Part shown: one piece after another, positions 37,016-47,715 of the stretch
Layout of the letters: each line of letters begins with the position of its first letter
Numbering within the stretch: the first letter of the stretch is position 1
NCBI RefSeq assembly: GCF_022376445.1
Contig: NW_025955072.1
Coordinates: 1-64,000, forward strand
Reading direction: 5' to 3'
Origin: Fomitopsis serialis
Lineage: Eukaryota; Basidiomycota; Agaricomycetes; Polyporales; Fomitopsidaceae
DNA: 64,000 nt
The notes under the pieces: model-generated
The model's database searches: none
What the model was told of the DNA's origin: nothing
What the model saw: the letters and a program-made list of their open reading frames with translations, nothing else
Program-made: the position numbers and the translations under genes

Positions 37016-39307
37016 TCAAGCACCCCCGTCAACTTGAAGCTGCCCGATCATCCTCGCTGCCTTCAGCGAGCGCGGCCGGATATCACACGCGAACGGGCGA
37101 ACATGGCTGCAAGGCACATCAGCACCATCCCGCCACCACAGTGCGCTAGACGCACCTGATCATCCCCGAGGCGAACGCCGGCACGGGCGTGACTTCCCTC
37201 CCCGCCGCATCGCGCGCCTTGCGGATGTCGAACGCGGCGAGGACGTTCGCGGCCGCGAGCCACACGCTTCCGTCGGCGAACTCCTTGCCCGGGCAGATCC
37301 TGTCCGGGGCGTCGAAGGCACGGTGCCGGTGAGCCTCCGAGGATGGTACTCAGAGAGATGCGGGCTTACCTGCGGCCGAAGCCAAAGGCCATGTTCCGCG
37401 GGTCGGCGGCGGCGGCGGTCGCGGCGTCCATCTCGAGGAAGCGTTCTGGGCGGAAGGTCTCCGGGTCGAGATAGATGTCGGCGTTGCGCGTCATGCCCCT
37501 GCCAGTAGCGACGCGACACGGTGCGGCACGGTCAGAACTGGTGGACTGGGAAGCGAAGAGAAGACGGAAAGACGCACCAGACGTTGGGGATCATCATCGA
37601 CCCTTCGGGGATCGTGTAGCAGCGGTAGCTGTCGTCCTCCGTGAGGCGGTGAGGAAGTCCTGTGGAAATTGACCTTGAGTACTAGTATGCTCAAGATGCC
37701 AAGAGTATGTATCACGTACCGAGAGGCACAGGTGGGATCCACCTGCCAGTGCCATGATGAAATGAACGCAGCCGGTCAGAAAATTCGGCGGCGTTTCCAA
37801 GATACTAGCTAGCACTACGCACCGGTACACCTCCTTGAAGAGGGCCTCGACGTATGGCAGAGAAGCACGATCTCCGAAGTCGGGCAACCGCGCGTCACCA
37901 ATGACGCGGTCGATCTCTTCCTGGGCTTTCTTGCACGCGTCGGGGTGGAGGACCATCGCGAGCACGAACGCGTTCAACACGGTGGCCGTCTACGAGAGAT
38001 CAGCTTAGATGTTATAGATGCTATGGACACGCGTCACGCGCATACCGTATCCGTGCCCGCTGCGCACGAACATTGGAATCAGCAGCACTCGCAATACTTA
38101 CACCCGGGCACTCACCGCCGTAGACGAGGTTAGCGGCGGCCTTGATCTCTTCAAGCTCTTCCTCCGACGTCTCACCCTCCTCTTCCAGCAGCGACCACAA
38201 GAAGCATGGCCGTGCCGTACCTGCGGCCTTGAGACAGCACATGTGAGGGATGGCTGGCGTAGGAGACAGGGTGAAATTGCTTACGATGGCAGCCTGCACA
38301 CGCGCAAACGGGACGTCGCTCGTCCTCCGCACCATCTGGCGCACCTCGGCCGCGCGCATCTTCCAGCGCCCTCCAGGCAGCCACGCGGGGATCCATTGCA
38401 CTGTGCGCGAAGCACCAGTGAGCGGTAGTTATCGCATATGGTAGTTGGAGCACGTACGGATCGGCACAAAGTCGATGAGCGTGGCGGCTGGACTTCCAGC
38501 CTCCGTCGCGGCGCCTACAGCTTTCTCAGCCAGCACGACGATCTCGTCGTCGAGCGACGTGACTTCGTGGCCGTACGCAACCTCCATCATCAACGCGCCA
38601 ACGTACCTATGGGCAGCGCCCCGTCAGCGGCCTCGTTAAGCCCGGCGCGGTAGATGCGGACGCGGTAGCTAAGGTCAACTACTCACCGCTTGATGAGCGC
38701 CAGGAACGCATCCGGCGACTCTAGCAGACCGACGAGGAGCCTGTGCGTCTCGCGTTGTTGGATGGGGACGTAGCTTTCCAGCTTCTTGTCGACGAATGCG
38801 GCGGCGAACCACCTGCGGTGGCGCCTCCACTGTTCGCCGTAGGGCATGATGCTCATGGCCAGATCAAAGCCCATCCTATGCACGTGCCCAGAGTTAGTTC
38901 GATAGCGGCACAGTGTGCGGACGACATGTACACCCACATTGCGGTCAGAATGAAGCGAGGGCGGTCGGAATACTTGCTGCTCCTCTTCTCGAGCAGGTCT
39001 GAGGCGGCGTCCAGAGAGTTGAGAACCACGGTCGGGCGGCTGAATAACTGGAGGAAGATGACATCGCCTGAAGAAGTGGTTTAGTGGACACCGCACCGAT
39101 GATAGTGTTCACTAGTAACGTACCAAACGTTTTGGCGAGTTCGACAAACTTCTTGTGTTGGTACTCCAAGGGAAGGTGGTGAACACTACCCACAAAAGGT
39201 AGACGCGAAGGCCCCGGTGGAAGTCGTACACGATGTCGACTCAGGCGAGCCCATGCGATGTAGGTGATCACGGAAACTGTTAAAGCGAGGAGTAGAACAG
39301 TAGACAT
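37016..39307 (-). CDS. Cytochrome P450 monooxygenase
   Basis: Membrane-anchored P450. N-terminal anchor VLLLALTVSVITYIAWA, then the hinge RLPPGPSRLPFVGSVHHLP. Helix C PYGEQWRRHRRWF, K-helix ExxR in FKEVYRWIPPVPLGLPHR, PERF in PETFRPERFLEMD, and heme-binding loop FGFGRRICPGKEFADG with the Cys ligand. The I-helix oxygen-activation motif AGTDT is supplied by a 14 nt microexon (38046-38059) between two 56 nt introns. About twelve exons; the product ends SLKAARMIGQLQVDGGA. Resembles the large fungal group often annotated as O-methylsterigmatocystin oxidoreductase-like, but substrate is unknown. Convergent with the heme-thiolate peroxidase, which may hint at shared oxidative chemistry. Confidence 0.9.
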
Positions 39308-40046
39308 TGTGCACTGACACCGTGACGATGCTCGTGGTCAAGTGTGAAAGGACCACTTATAAGTAACTGGACCCGCAGGCCGCTAATTGTGCAACGGCGA
39401 TTATGTACGTAGTCTCCATCACAAATGTCAAAATAGTGTTAGCATCCGCTGTTTCATCATGGCTTCTGAGCGCCGGACTGACAGAAGAAGTAGCGGTGAG
39501 AAGGAGCTACTCATGTAGCAAGCATGTACATACGTCGGCCAACCACAGCTAATCCGACAGAGATTACACATCGGAGGAGGACCTGCGATTCGATGGGGCC
39601 GATTTGAACATCGCGTGGACCACACACGCACGCGTACAAGTCCCAAGCCCGCGCTCAGGAAGTGGGTGAGCCAACGCCTTGAGCAGCGCCGGGGTGTAGT
39701 ATACACCGAACTTGCACCGAACACCCAGCAACACACGCGTATTCTGCGGGTGTTGGGTTCCTGTCTCGGTAAGTACAACCTGGACCGGCTAGCACAACTC
39801 CGACTTTAGGCGTCGTCGATTCGTGTTGTGTTCACTGTTCTATGTCAGTGATTGTATAGCTCTCGAGGAATTCGGAATCAAGACTACCCAGAAGCAACCA
39901 ACTTGGTGTTTGTGGGTCCCGGCCGTAGCGAACAAGCAGCACGCACGGTCTATTAGGATTAGCCCGCCTTGTATGTGTACAACTTTTAGTGATAATGCCG
40001 TCAATTGCAAAGGGCAGCAACACGCCCCACCGTCCTCTTTTCATGC
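39308..40046. other. 0.7 kb gap without a gene
   Basis: P450 promoter side and CCT-beta 3' side. Open frames are short and unsupported. Confidence 0.45.
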
Positions 40047-42131
40047 TCATACTGCTTCGCGTCTCCGAGGCGTCGCCCGAAGAATGTCGTCGACGCTACG
40101 ATCGTGTGTTAGCACTCACCCGAGGATCCTGTGCGGAGATTCAGACTCACCGGAGAATCATCTCGGCAGCCTCGCTCGCGCTGAGCACGACCTGCCTCTT
40201 CAGCTTGTAGCTCTCTGTGACGCCCAGCTCCTTCATCGACCCAACCCTGCCCTCGTTCATGTCTGCCCCAATATTAGTCTCTTCACATCACAGCCAGTAA
40301 CTGCATACGTACCGAGGCCGGCATCCGTCCGCCCTTCATAGTGCGCCGCCCTGAGCTTAGTCACAAGGTCACTCGAGTCGTACCCCCCATTGTCGGCTAG
40401 GATGGTCGGGATCTGCCTGAGCGCGCGGGCGAACGCCTCCGCCGCGAGCGCCTTCTTGCCGGTGACGGTACGCGCGGCACCATCGATCGCCACGCTCATG
40501 AGCATCTCCGCGCACCCGCCGCCGAGCACGGTCCGTGTCTCCTTGACGGTTTGCGAGAGCACTGAGAGCGCGTCATGAAGGGAGCGCTCCGCTTCGTCGA
40601 CCATCTGCGATGTCGAACCACGGAGAACGACCGTACACGCCTCTCCTGCGGCGACGCCAGAGAACTTCGTGAGCTGCACGACTGTCTGTTAAATACCCAT
40701 GAACATTTGTGTCAAAGCACTTACTTTGTCCTCGCCGATCATAATCTCCTCGATCAACTCGCACCGGCCCAGCTTGACCAAGTCCGGACGGTCAAAGGTG
40801 CTCACGATCTCACCGCCCGTGACGAGCGACAGCCGCTCCACCCCTTCAAAGTCTGCATGCTCGATCGTGAGGACGCCCTTCTCCGCGAGAAGCGACTCGG
40901 GGTAGTTGTAGATGAGCTGCCGGTTAACGAAGCAGTTGATGCCGTGCCCGGCGATCGCGTCTACCTTCGCCTTCATCTTTTCCTGTGTAACATGCGCATC
41001 GAAATGTAAGTGGGGTGCTCGGGATCCGGAGAAGAAGGCGTGGGTGAGAACATACCCGTTCCGCACGCTCGAGCTCAGCGAGCTTTCCGGTGCTATCCAC
41101 CTTCACACGCGCTCCGAAGATCTTGATCTTGTCCGTGTCCATGGCTGTTTGCGCGTCGCTTTTAGCTATGCGGCGAGGGAAAGGTGGACGTGAATACGCA
41201 CAGGTGTTGGCAATGAGAATCTTGGCGTTCTCAAGCCGTTTTGGGCAGTTGATGCCGATTGTCTTGTCGAGAATAAACCCTATGCACACGGTATGACGTT
41301 TTGTCCATTGCGAGCGGAGACGGTCATACCTTCGTCGAGATACGAGTCAGTCAGCTTCTCGCCAACCTTCTTGATGATTTGTATGTGGTCGAGGTCCGTT
41401 GAGCCCTACACAACAGACGCGGTGAGGATTGTCGTTCTGTCTACTGTATGCAACGCGCACCTTCAGGCGGAGGACTGCGTCAACGGCAAGGTTAGCGAAG
41501 TAGTCTTTGTCTTGTGAGAGGACTTTTGACGACAGGGTGGTCCGTGCGATGTTGAAAAGATCTTGTCTGAATTGTGCTGGGTCCGCGCTGTGCACCCCTC
41601 CATGAGTCTCAGCCCCCAATGTGTGCACGCAAGCACCCATGCTTCCAATACGCACCTGTTGTCAATCGCAGCCTTCTCAAGGGCCTGCAGGGCAGCAGCA
41701 CTCGCAATCCGGAAGCCCTCTACGATCGTCTGCGGGTGGATCTTCATCGCAATCAACTTCTCCGCCTCCCTCAGTAGCTCAGCCGCGAGCACGCAAACGC
41801 TCGTCGTGCCGTCGCCGACCTCATCGTCTTGCACCTTCGAGATGTTCACCAGGATCTTCGCCGCTGCGTTATCGAGCTGGATCGCCTTCAGAATGGTTGC
41901 ACCGTCGTTCGTTACGTTGATCTCGCCCGTTGACCCCGACTGAAGGATCTTGTTCATGCCCTTGGGACCGAGGGTCGACTTTACAAGATCGCCGAGGGCA
42001 AGAGCCCCGACGAAGGACGAGAGGCGGGCATTCTCTGCCTTCTCTTCTGTCGCCTACGTTCTCTCTGTGAGAGCTAGTCCGGAACACAGAGACGGAGATT
42101 ATACCTCTGCTCCGAAGATGTTCATGGACAT
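40047..42131 (-). CDS. CCT2: Chaperonin TRiC/CCT subunit beta
   Basis: Subunit of the cytosolic ring chaperonin that folds actin and tubulin. Starts MSMNIFGAE, joined to [20 protein letters not shown]. Nucleotide-binding blocks: [47 protein letters not shown]. Later blocks: [17 protein letters not shown] and [20 protein letters not shown] sequence; it ends [15 protein letters not shown], the usual beta C-terminus. About eight exons with 50-60 nt introns, one placed within the last 40 residues. No frame problem noticed. Its client actin is encoded 21 kb away in the same window, which is probably coincidence. Confidence 0.95.
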
Positions 42132-42478
42132 TTTGCGTGGGTTGGAAGAGGACTTGGTCGACGCTCAAGAACGCGATCGAGTGCAGGCGTTTGCAGCGAC
42201 GCGTCTTTGCTAACAGTATTCAATTTAGCAGACAGCATACTTACGCTTGTAAGCTGTATTATTCGATGGCTACAGGCGGACTTCGAAAGTCAGTATGCTA
42301 CACGTGTAGCCCTAGTCTAGGGGCATCGCGTTGCAGACGCGCCTGTACACGTCGATCGAATGAGAGTGACGGTCAGTGCGCAGCCACCAGCCAACTCACC
42401 TCCCCGTCCAAATCTTGTCCCTCATTTCTTTCCCTTTCTCCCCGGCACACTTGACTTTGGACTTGTGTCTTTACCGCC
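42132..42478. promoter_or_regulatory. Divergent CCT2 / PMT promoter region
   Basis: 347 bp between the two start codons; must hold both promoters. I see a CT-rich tract (ttcttt, ccctttctcccc) just upstream of the PMT start but no defined element. Confidence 0.4.
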
Positions 42479-45400
42479 ATGTCAGGGGGCGTCAGAGTCC
42501 GGAGGGCACCGTCTCCTCCACCTCTTCCTCATGCTGCACCGCAGAGCGCACGGTTTCCCCGCCCACAACACGAGCATCTTGACGCGGATGCACGGAGAGA
42601 AGCAGCTTCGAAAGGCTATCAACCCACACGGAGAGGCTATGCACCCGGAGGGCTCAACATAACCTCCGCGGAGTGGAAACTGCTCATACTCGTATCCTTG
42701 ATCGCAGTGTTCGTGCGGCTATATCGCATATCGCAGCCAAACAGCGTTGTGTGAGTACCTATACCCTGTTTTAACAGTCTCATTGTGTCTGACCATTCTG
42801 TAGGTTCGACGAGGTTCACTTTGGCAAGTTTGCGTCAAAATACATCAAGTCGCAGTACTTTGTCGACGTACACCCACCACTCGCGAAACTCCTCATCACG
42901 CTCTCGGGATTCATCTTCGGATATGAGGGCAACTTTGACTTCAAGGATATCGGAAAGTGAGTCCATGCACTTTTTGTTTAGGCCCAACACAGACGACATA
43001 TACACAGGGTGTACGAGAACGTTCCGTACGTCGCCATGCGTATGGTGCCTGCCCTCCTCGGTGTAGCAACTGTCCCTATATCATACCTCACCCTGCGCGC
43101 TCTTGATTGCCGTGCAACTACTGCTCTTCTCGCCTCGCTCTTCATTACCTTCGAGAACGGTCTTATTACCCAGTCCCGACATATCCTCCTCGACTCTCCA
43201 CTGGTCTTCTTCACCGCCCTCACGATCTTCCTCTGGACGTGTTTCTGCAACGAGGACAAGCACGAACCGTTCACCGACATCTGGTGGGTGTGGCTCACCC
43301 TCTCCGGCCTCTCCCTGGGTGCCGTAGTCAGCTGCAAGTGGGTCGGCCTCTTCACCATCGCTACTGTTGGCGTCAGCACTCTCAGGCAGCTCTGGGTACT
43401 CTTGGGCGACTTGCGCGTCACGCCTCGGCTATTCATGCGCCATTTCATGGCCCGCGCTATTTGCTTGATCCTGGTCCCCATGCTGTTCTACATGTTCATG
43501 TTCTGGATCCACTTCAGTATCTTGCAAAACCCGGGTGACGGTGATGGTTTTATGAGCTCTGAGTTCCAGCACACGCTGAACGGCCGAGGCATGGCTGACA
43601 CCTTCGCTGGTAGGTTCCTCGTCGCTGTGTTTCCTCTCGCGCCAGACTAATTCTCTGCAGACGTCGGCTTTGGTTCGAAAGTGGCCATCCGCCATGTTAA
43701 TACACAAGGTGGCTACCTGCACTCGCATCCTTCTAACTATCCTGGCGGGAGCAAGCGTAAGATTTTCGTCTCGCTCTTCCTTTACAATCGCTCAGTCCGC
43801 ACACAGAGCAACAGATCACCCTCTACCCTCACCGCGACGATAACAACAACTGGCGAATCCTGAACGCGACCCGCGACGGCGACTCAGACCATGACTGGGA
43901 GGGCAAGCCGCTCGTGTTCATCGAGAGTGGGATGAAGATCAAGCTGAGGCACGTCGCGACGGACAAGCACCTGCACTCGCACGACCAGCGGCCGCCCGTG
44001 TCCGACGTCGACTTCCAGAACGAAGTCTCCGGCTACGGCGTACCCGGCTACGCGGGCGACGCGAACGACGACTGGATTGTGGAGATCGAGAAAGGCGACA
44101 AGCGTGACCGCGAGTCGAGCAAGCGCCTCAGGACACTGAGGACGCACTTTCGGTTGAAGCATGCCATGTCGGGGTGTTATTTGTTCTCGCACAAGGTCAA
44201 GCTCCCGGACTGGGGCTTCGAGCAGCAGGAGGTGACGTGCAACAAGCAAGCAGTGAAGCCGAACTCGCTGTGGTACATCGAGACGGCGGAACACCCGATG
44301 CGTACGTGTGCCCGAAGAGTATCTCTGGTTACGGCTAACATGGAAGATGGTAGTCCCTGCGGACGCGCCGAAGGTCAACTACAAGCTCCCGGGTTTCTTC
44401 CGCAAGTTCCTCGAACTGCAGCAGGTGATGTGGACGACGAATGCCGGACTGACCGATCGCCATACCTTTGACTCTCGCCCTGACGCTTGGCCTCGCCTGC
44501 GTCGTGGCATTGTGAGTATTTACTCAGTATGCCATTGTGAAGCAGCTCATTGATGTCTGTATTGGTAGAACTTCTGGGTCAAGGACCATCGTCAAATCTA
44601 CCTGCTTGGCAACCCCATGGTCTGGTGGCTCAGCACCGCCAGCATCTTCGCCTATGTTGTCACTCGTGGCTTCCTCGTCCTCCGTGCTCAGCGTGGGTAC
44701 AGGGACTTCGAGAACAGTACGTACTAGGTGTTCAAAGGCTGACAGCTGTCTCCTGACATACTCCCTTCCATCAGCTCGAGTCGTCAAGTACGACACGCTC
44801 TGCGGCTTCCTCTTCGTAGGCTGGTCACTGCACTACATCCCTTTTTACATCATGAAGCGCCAGCTCTTCCTGCACCACTACCTTCCCGCGCTCTACTTCG
44901 CCATCCTTCTCTCGTGCGGCGTCTTTGACCTCGTCACGTCCACACTCAAGCCGCGCATCCGCCTGCAAATCGCCGCGGTCCTGCTGATTGTGGTAATCTG
45001 GAACTTCGTCTACCTCAGCCCGATCGCGTATGGAAATACGTGGACGAAGAAGAAGTGCGAGAATGCGAAGTGGGTGAAGACGTGGGACTTGGCTTGGTGC
45101 GTCAAATTTGTATTGACGTGCTCGCATTACTGACAGCGAGGCGCGTTGTCCAGTAATGAGTTTTACGATGATGTGAGTGCGCTGACACTATGTTCGTCTT
45201 CTCCACGCTGACTGTCGCAACCACAGGCTTCGCTGTATAATGCATCACCCGCAACGCCCCAGAAATCCGCCGCCGTGCCGACAGTGGAGAAAGTCGCGCC
45301 GAAGCTCAAGGAAGAGCCCGTCCACGCGAAGGTCGCCCCCGCCGCCGAGGAGAAGGCGGCGGAGACGTCTATCGACGTCGGACAGGCCGAGCCGGGGCGC

Positions 45401-45892
45401 AACGTTTTCGCCGGCGTACCACACGAAGAGCTGAAGAGCAAAGCGGAGGACCGGCCACCCAAAGAGGAGGCGGTGGACGCCGCTGCAGCGCGGCCTACCG
45501 ACCTGCCTCCACCGCCAATCGAGTATGTGGACCCCAAGCCTGAGCATGATGCCAGGCCCGCCGAAGCGGGCGCGGACGCAGCGGCAGAGAAACCCGCAGC
45601 ACCGATAGCCCACAAACATCACCATGATGAAGACGCCAAGCCGCGCGTGGAAGAGGTCCTCGCCGAGATGTCGCAAGTCATGGCGAAGGTCGAGGCTGTC
45701 CTCGCGGAGGAGAAAAAGCTGGAAGACACGGCGGTCGACCCCGTGATCCCGGGCACGGAGCCGGAGAAGGGGCAGGACACGCAGGAGGAGGAGGGCGAAA
45801 AGTTGCAGCAGGCGCAGGGCGCTCAGCGGGAGGACGAGGCGGAGGCTGACCGGGCGAGGGAGGAACTATTCCCGAACGCTCATCTTGACTAG
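42479..45892 (+). CDS. Protein O-mannosyltransferase (GT39, PMT family)
   Basis: ER membrane enzyme that transfers mannose from dolichyl-phosphate mannose to Ser/Thr of secretory proteins. The first loop has the catalytic DE motif in VVFDEVHFGKFASKYI and DVHPPLAKLLITLSGF. Hydrophobic helices follow (MRMVPALLGVATVPISYL, FFTALTIFLWTCF). The central MIR domain reads VNTQGGYLHSHPSNYPGGSK, ITLYPHRDDNNNW and HAMSGCYLFSHKVKLPDWGF. A second membrane block ends ENAKWVKTWDLA. The motifs point to the PMT1-like class but I cannot separate PMT1, 2 and 4 with certainty. Unusual is a roughly 200-residue hydrophilic tail rich in Ala, Glu and Lys with a HKHHHDED patch. About nine exons. Confidence 0.92.
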
Positions 45893-46187
45893 TCGTGTTA
45901 GCGTGGATTAATAGTGTATATTTATAAGTCCTGCCTGTAGCTGATGTGTGCATTGTGGGATTTACATACATCTTGTCTCTCGACCATGAGGTTGTATCCT
46001 GTTACTTGAATGATGCTGACGATGAGATCTATGTATGTGGACATGCTACCAACTTGCAACGAAGTTGCCTGATGTGTCAGTGCAAAGATGCACCCCTAGA
46101 TATCATCCAACACCGGTGACCTCCAATGCTACAGGTGACCATACAACAGTCTAATTCCATAATGTAAATAGTGTGACACTCAAGAGT
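45893..46187. other. Convergent intergenic region
   Basis: 295 bp between the PMT stop and the cyclin C stop. AT-richer, nothing else supported. Confidence 0.5.
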
Positions 46188-47644
46188 CTATCCTGCCGCC
46201 TGTGCACGTTCCAGCATTTTGTTGACCGGCACTGGTCTGCCCGGGGCTGCATGCGCACCGCTCAAATCTGCCATCCTCGTTTCCCTCATCCTCCAAAACA
46301 CTTGGACGAGGAATCCAGGCGTGACGACCTCCGGCCGCTGGTCGCCATGCCCATGGTCCCTCCCATCTCCGGTCATGGGCGTGCCAATCGGGCTGCTGCT
46401 CATCGCCGGCGTCCCGCCCACGACCGTCCCACTCGCGCTGCGCTTCAGGCTCGCGCGCGTCGAGTCCGTTGTCCCCTCCTCGTTGTAGCGCTCACAGAGC
46501 GCGTACAGCGAGACCACCTCCTGCGCGATCGTCGCGACGAGCGCCATGTTCACGTTCAGCCCCGCGAGGAACCCGACGATGTCCTGCGGCGGCTGCCTCT
46601 TGAGGCTGCTCGACGTCATGCGGGACGAGCGCCGCATCGAGCCCTGGCTGCTTTGCGAGCCGGAGGAGGAATGGGGCAGGGCCTGCGTCTGCTTCTCGAT
46701 GTCGCTCCGCGTTTCTTGGTGGAACGCGCACGCCATGTATATCGCGGTGATGGCGATGAGGTGCGGGGGGTAGAGGAGGCACAGCTCGGAGCGGTAGGTG
46801 TCGTTGATGATGAACCTGATAGGATGCATGAGCAGCCAGTCAGCACCGAGGGACAATCAATGCATACCATGCCTTCTGCAAGGCACCCTCGTGCATCTCG
46901 AGCCTGCCCTCGCCTGTACCCCAGTACCGCGGGCCGTCATCGATGCCGGCGCCGAGCTCTCCCACCTCGGTGTCGCTGATGCCGCTGCCACCCTCCTTCC
47001 AGCATAGCGTCATGAGGGTACGGTACGGGTGGAACACCGTGAGGTCGCATTCCAGGTCGTCCACTAGGTAGAACTCCATCTCCGCGAGCTTCGAGTTATC
47101 CGAGGGGAACGTCTTGATGCCATACCCTTCGAATCAACTCGTCAGTGTGTCGTCCGCATCCCACGGAGGAATGTACGGTAAGTGACAGGACTCACTGCTG
47201 AAGAGGCTGCGCGCCTCGGAGACGACGTTCTTGATGTGCACGGGGGACTCCTCTGCCTTCGCGGCGACGTAGCAGCACGCGGCGATGACGATGAACGGGT
47301 CGGTGTCGCAGTACGCGTTCTTGAGGTAGAATCGCCGGAAGAAGACGGTCGCGGTCGCGACTACGCGCTGTCTGAGGGAGAGTTTCTTGCCTAGCTTTGT
47401 AATGACTGCCTCAGAGATTCAGCGGATGCATGCGCTCGAGGATATAGAGACTTACGGCTGGCGAAGAATATGGCGAGAAAGTCGAGGTGCTCAGGATGGT
47501 CGACGTACTGGATGTCCTCCGCACGCGCCTGCCTGAGCGTGGCCCTGTCCACGTTCCATCTCGTACTACGACGCTCAGTTTGCCTAACAAGTGAGAGATA
47601 CGCGTAACTTACCAGTGCGAGCTGACCCAGAAGTCAGTGGCCAT
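46188..47644 (-). CDS. SSN8: Cyclin C (RNA polymerase II Mediator kinase-module cyclin)
   Basis: Partner of Cdk8 in the Mediator kinase module. Starts MATDFWVSSHW, joined to RWNVDRATLRQARAEDI, the conserved cyclin C N-terminus. First cyclin fold: LSLRQRVVATATVFFRRFYL and FIVIAACCYVAAKAEESPVH. Then YGIKTFPSDNSKLAEMEFYL with VDDLECDLTVFHPYRTL. Second fold: INDTYRSELCLLYPPHLIA and ITAIYMACAFHQ. A C-terminal extension of roughly 150 residues, Ser/Gly/Thr-rich, is longer than in yeast or animals. About five exons. Start codons of this gene and the Asa1-like gene are only 71 bp apart. Confidence 0.9.
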
Positions 47645-47715
47645 CGCCCATCGTGGCCTCTGCGAAGTGCGGACGTGGGTGGGACGCGGATGCGGACGCA
47701 GCCTGCGAAGCGCGC
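47645..47715. promoter_or_regulatory. Very short bidirectional promoter
   Basis: Seventy-one base pairs separate the divergent ATGs of cyclin C and the Asa1-like gene. Unless a promoter lies within one coding sequence, this stretch must serve both genes. CpG-rich; no TATA box visible. Confidence 0.6.

Noticed and set aside
35293..39307. Secondary-metabolite biosynthetic cluster
   Set aside because: Only two oxidases and no polyketide synthase, peptide synthetase, terpene cyclase, prenyltransferase or transporter nearby.
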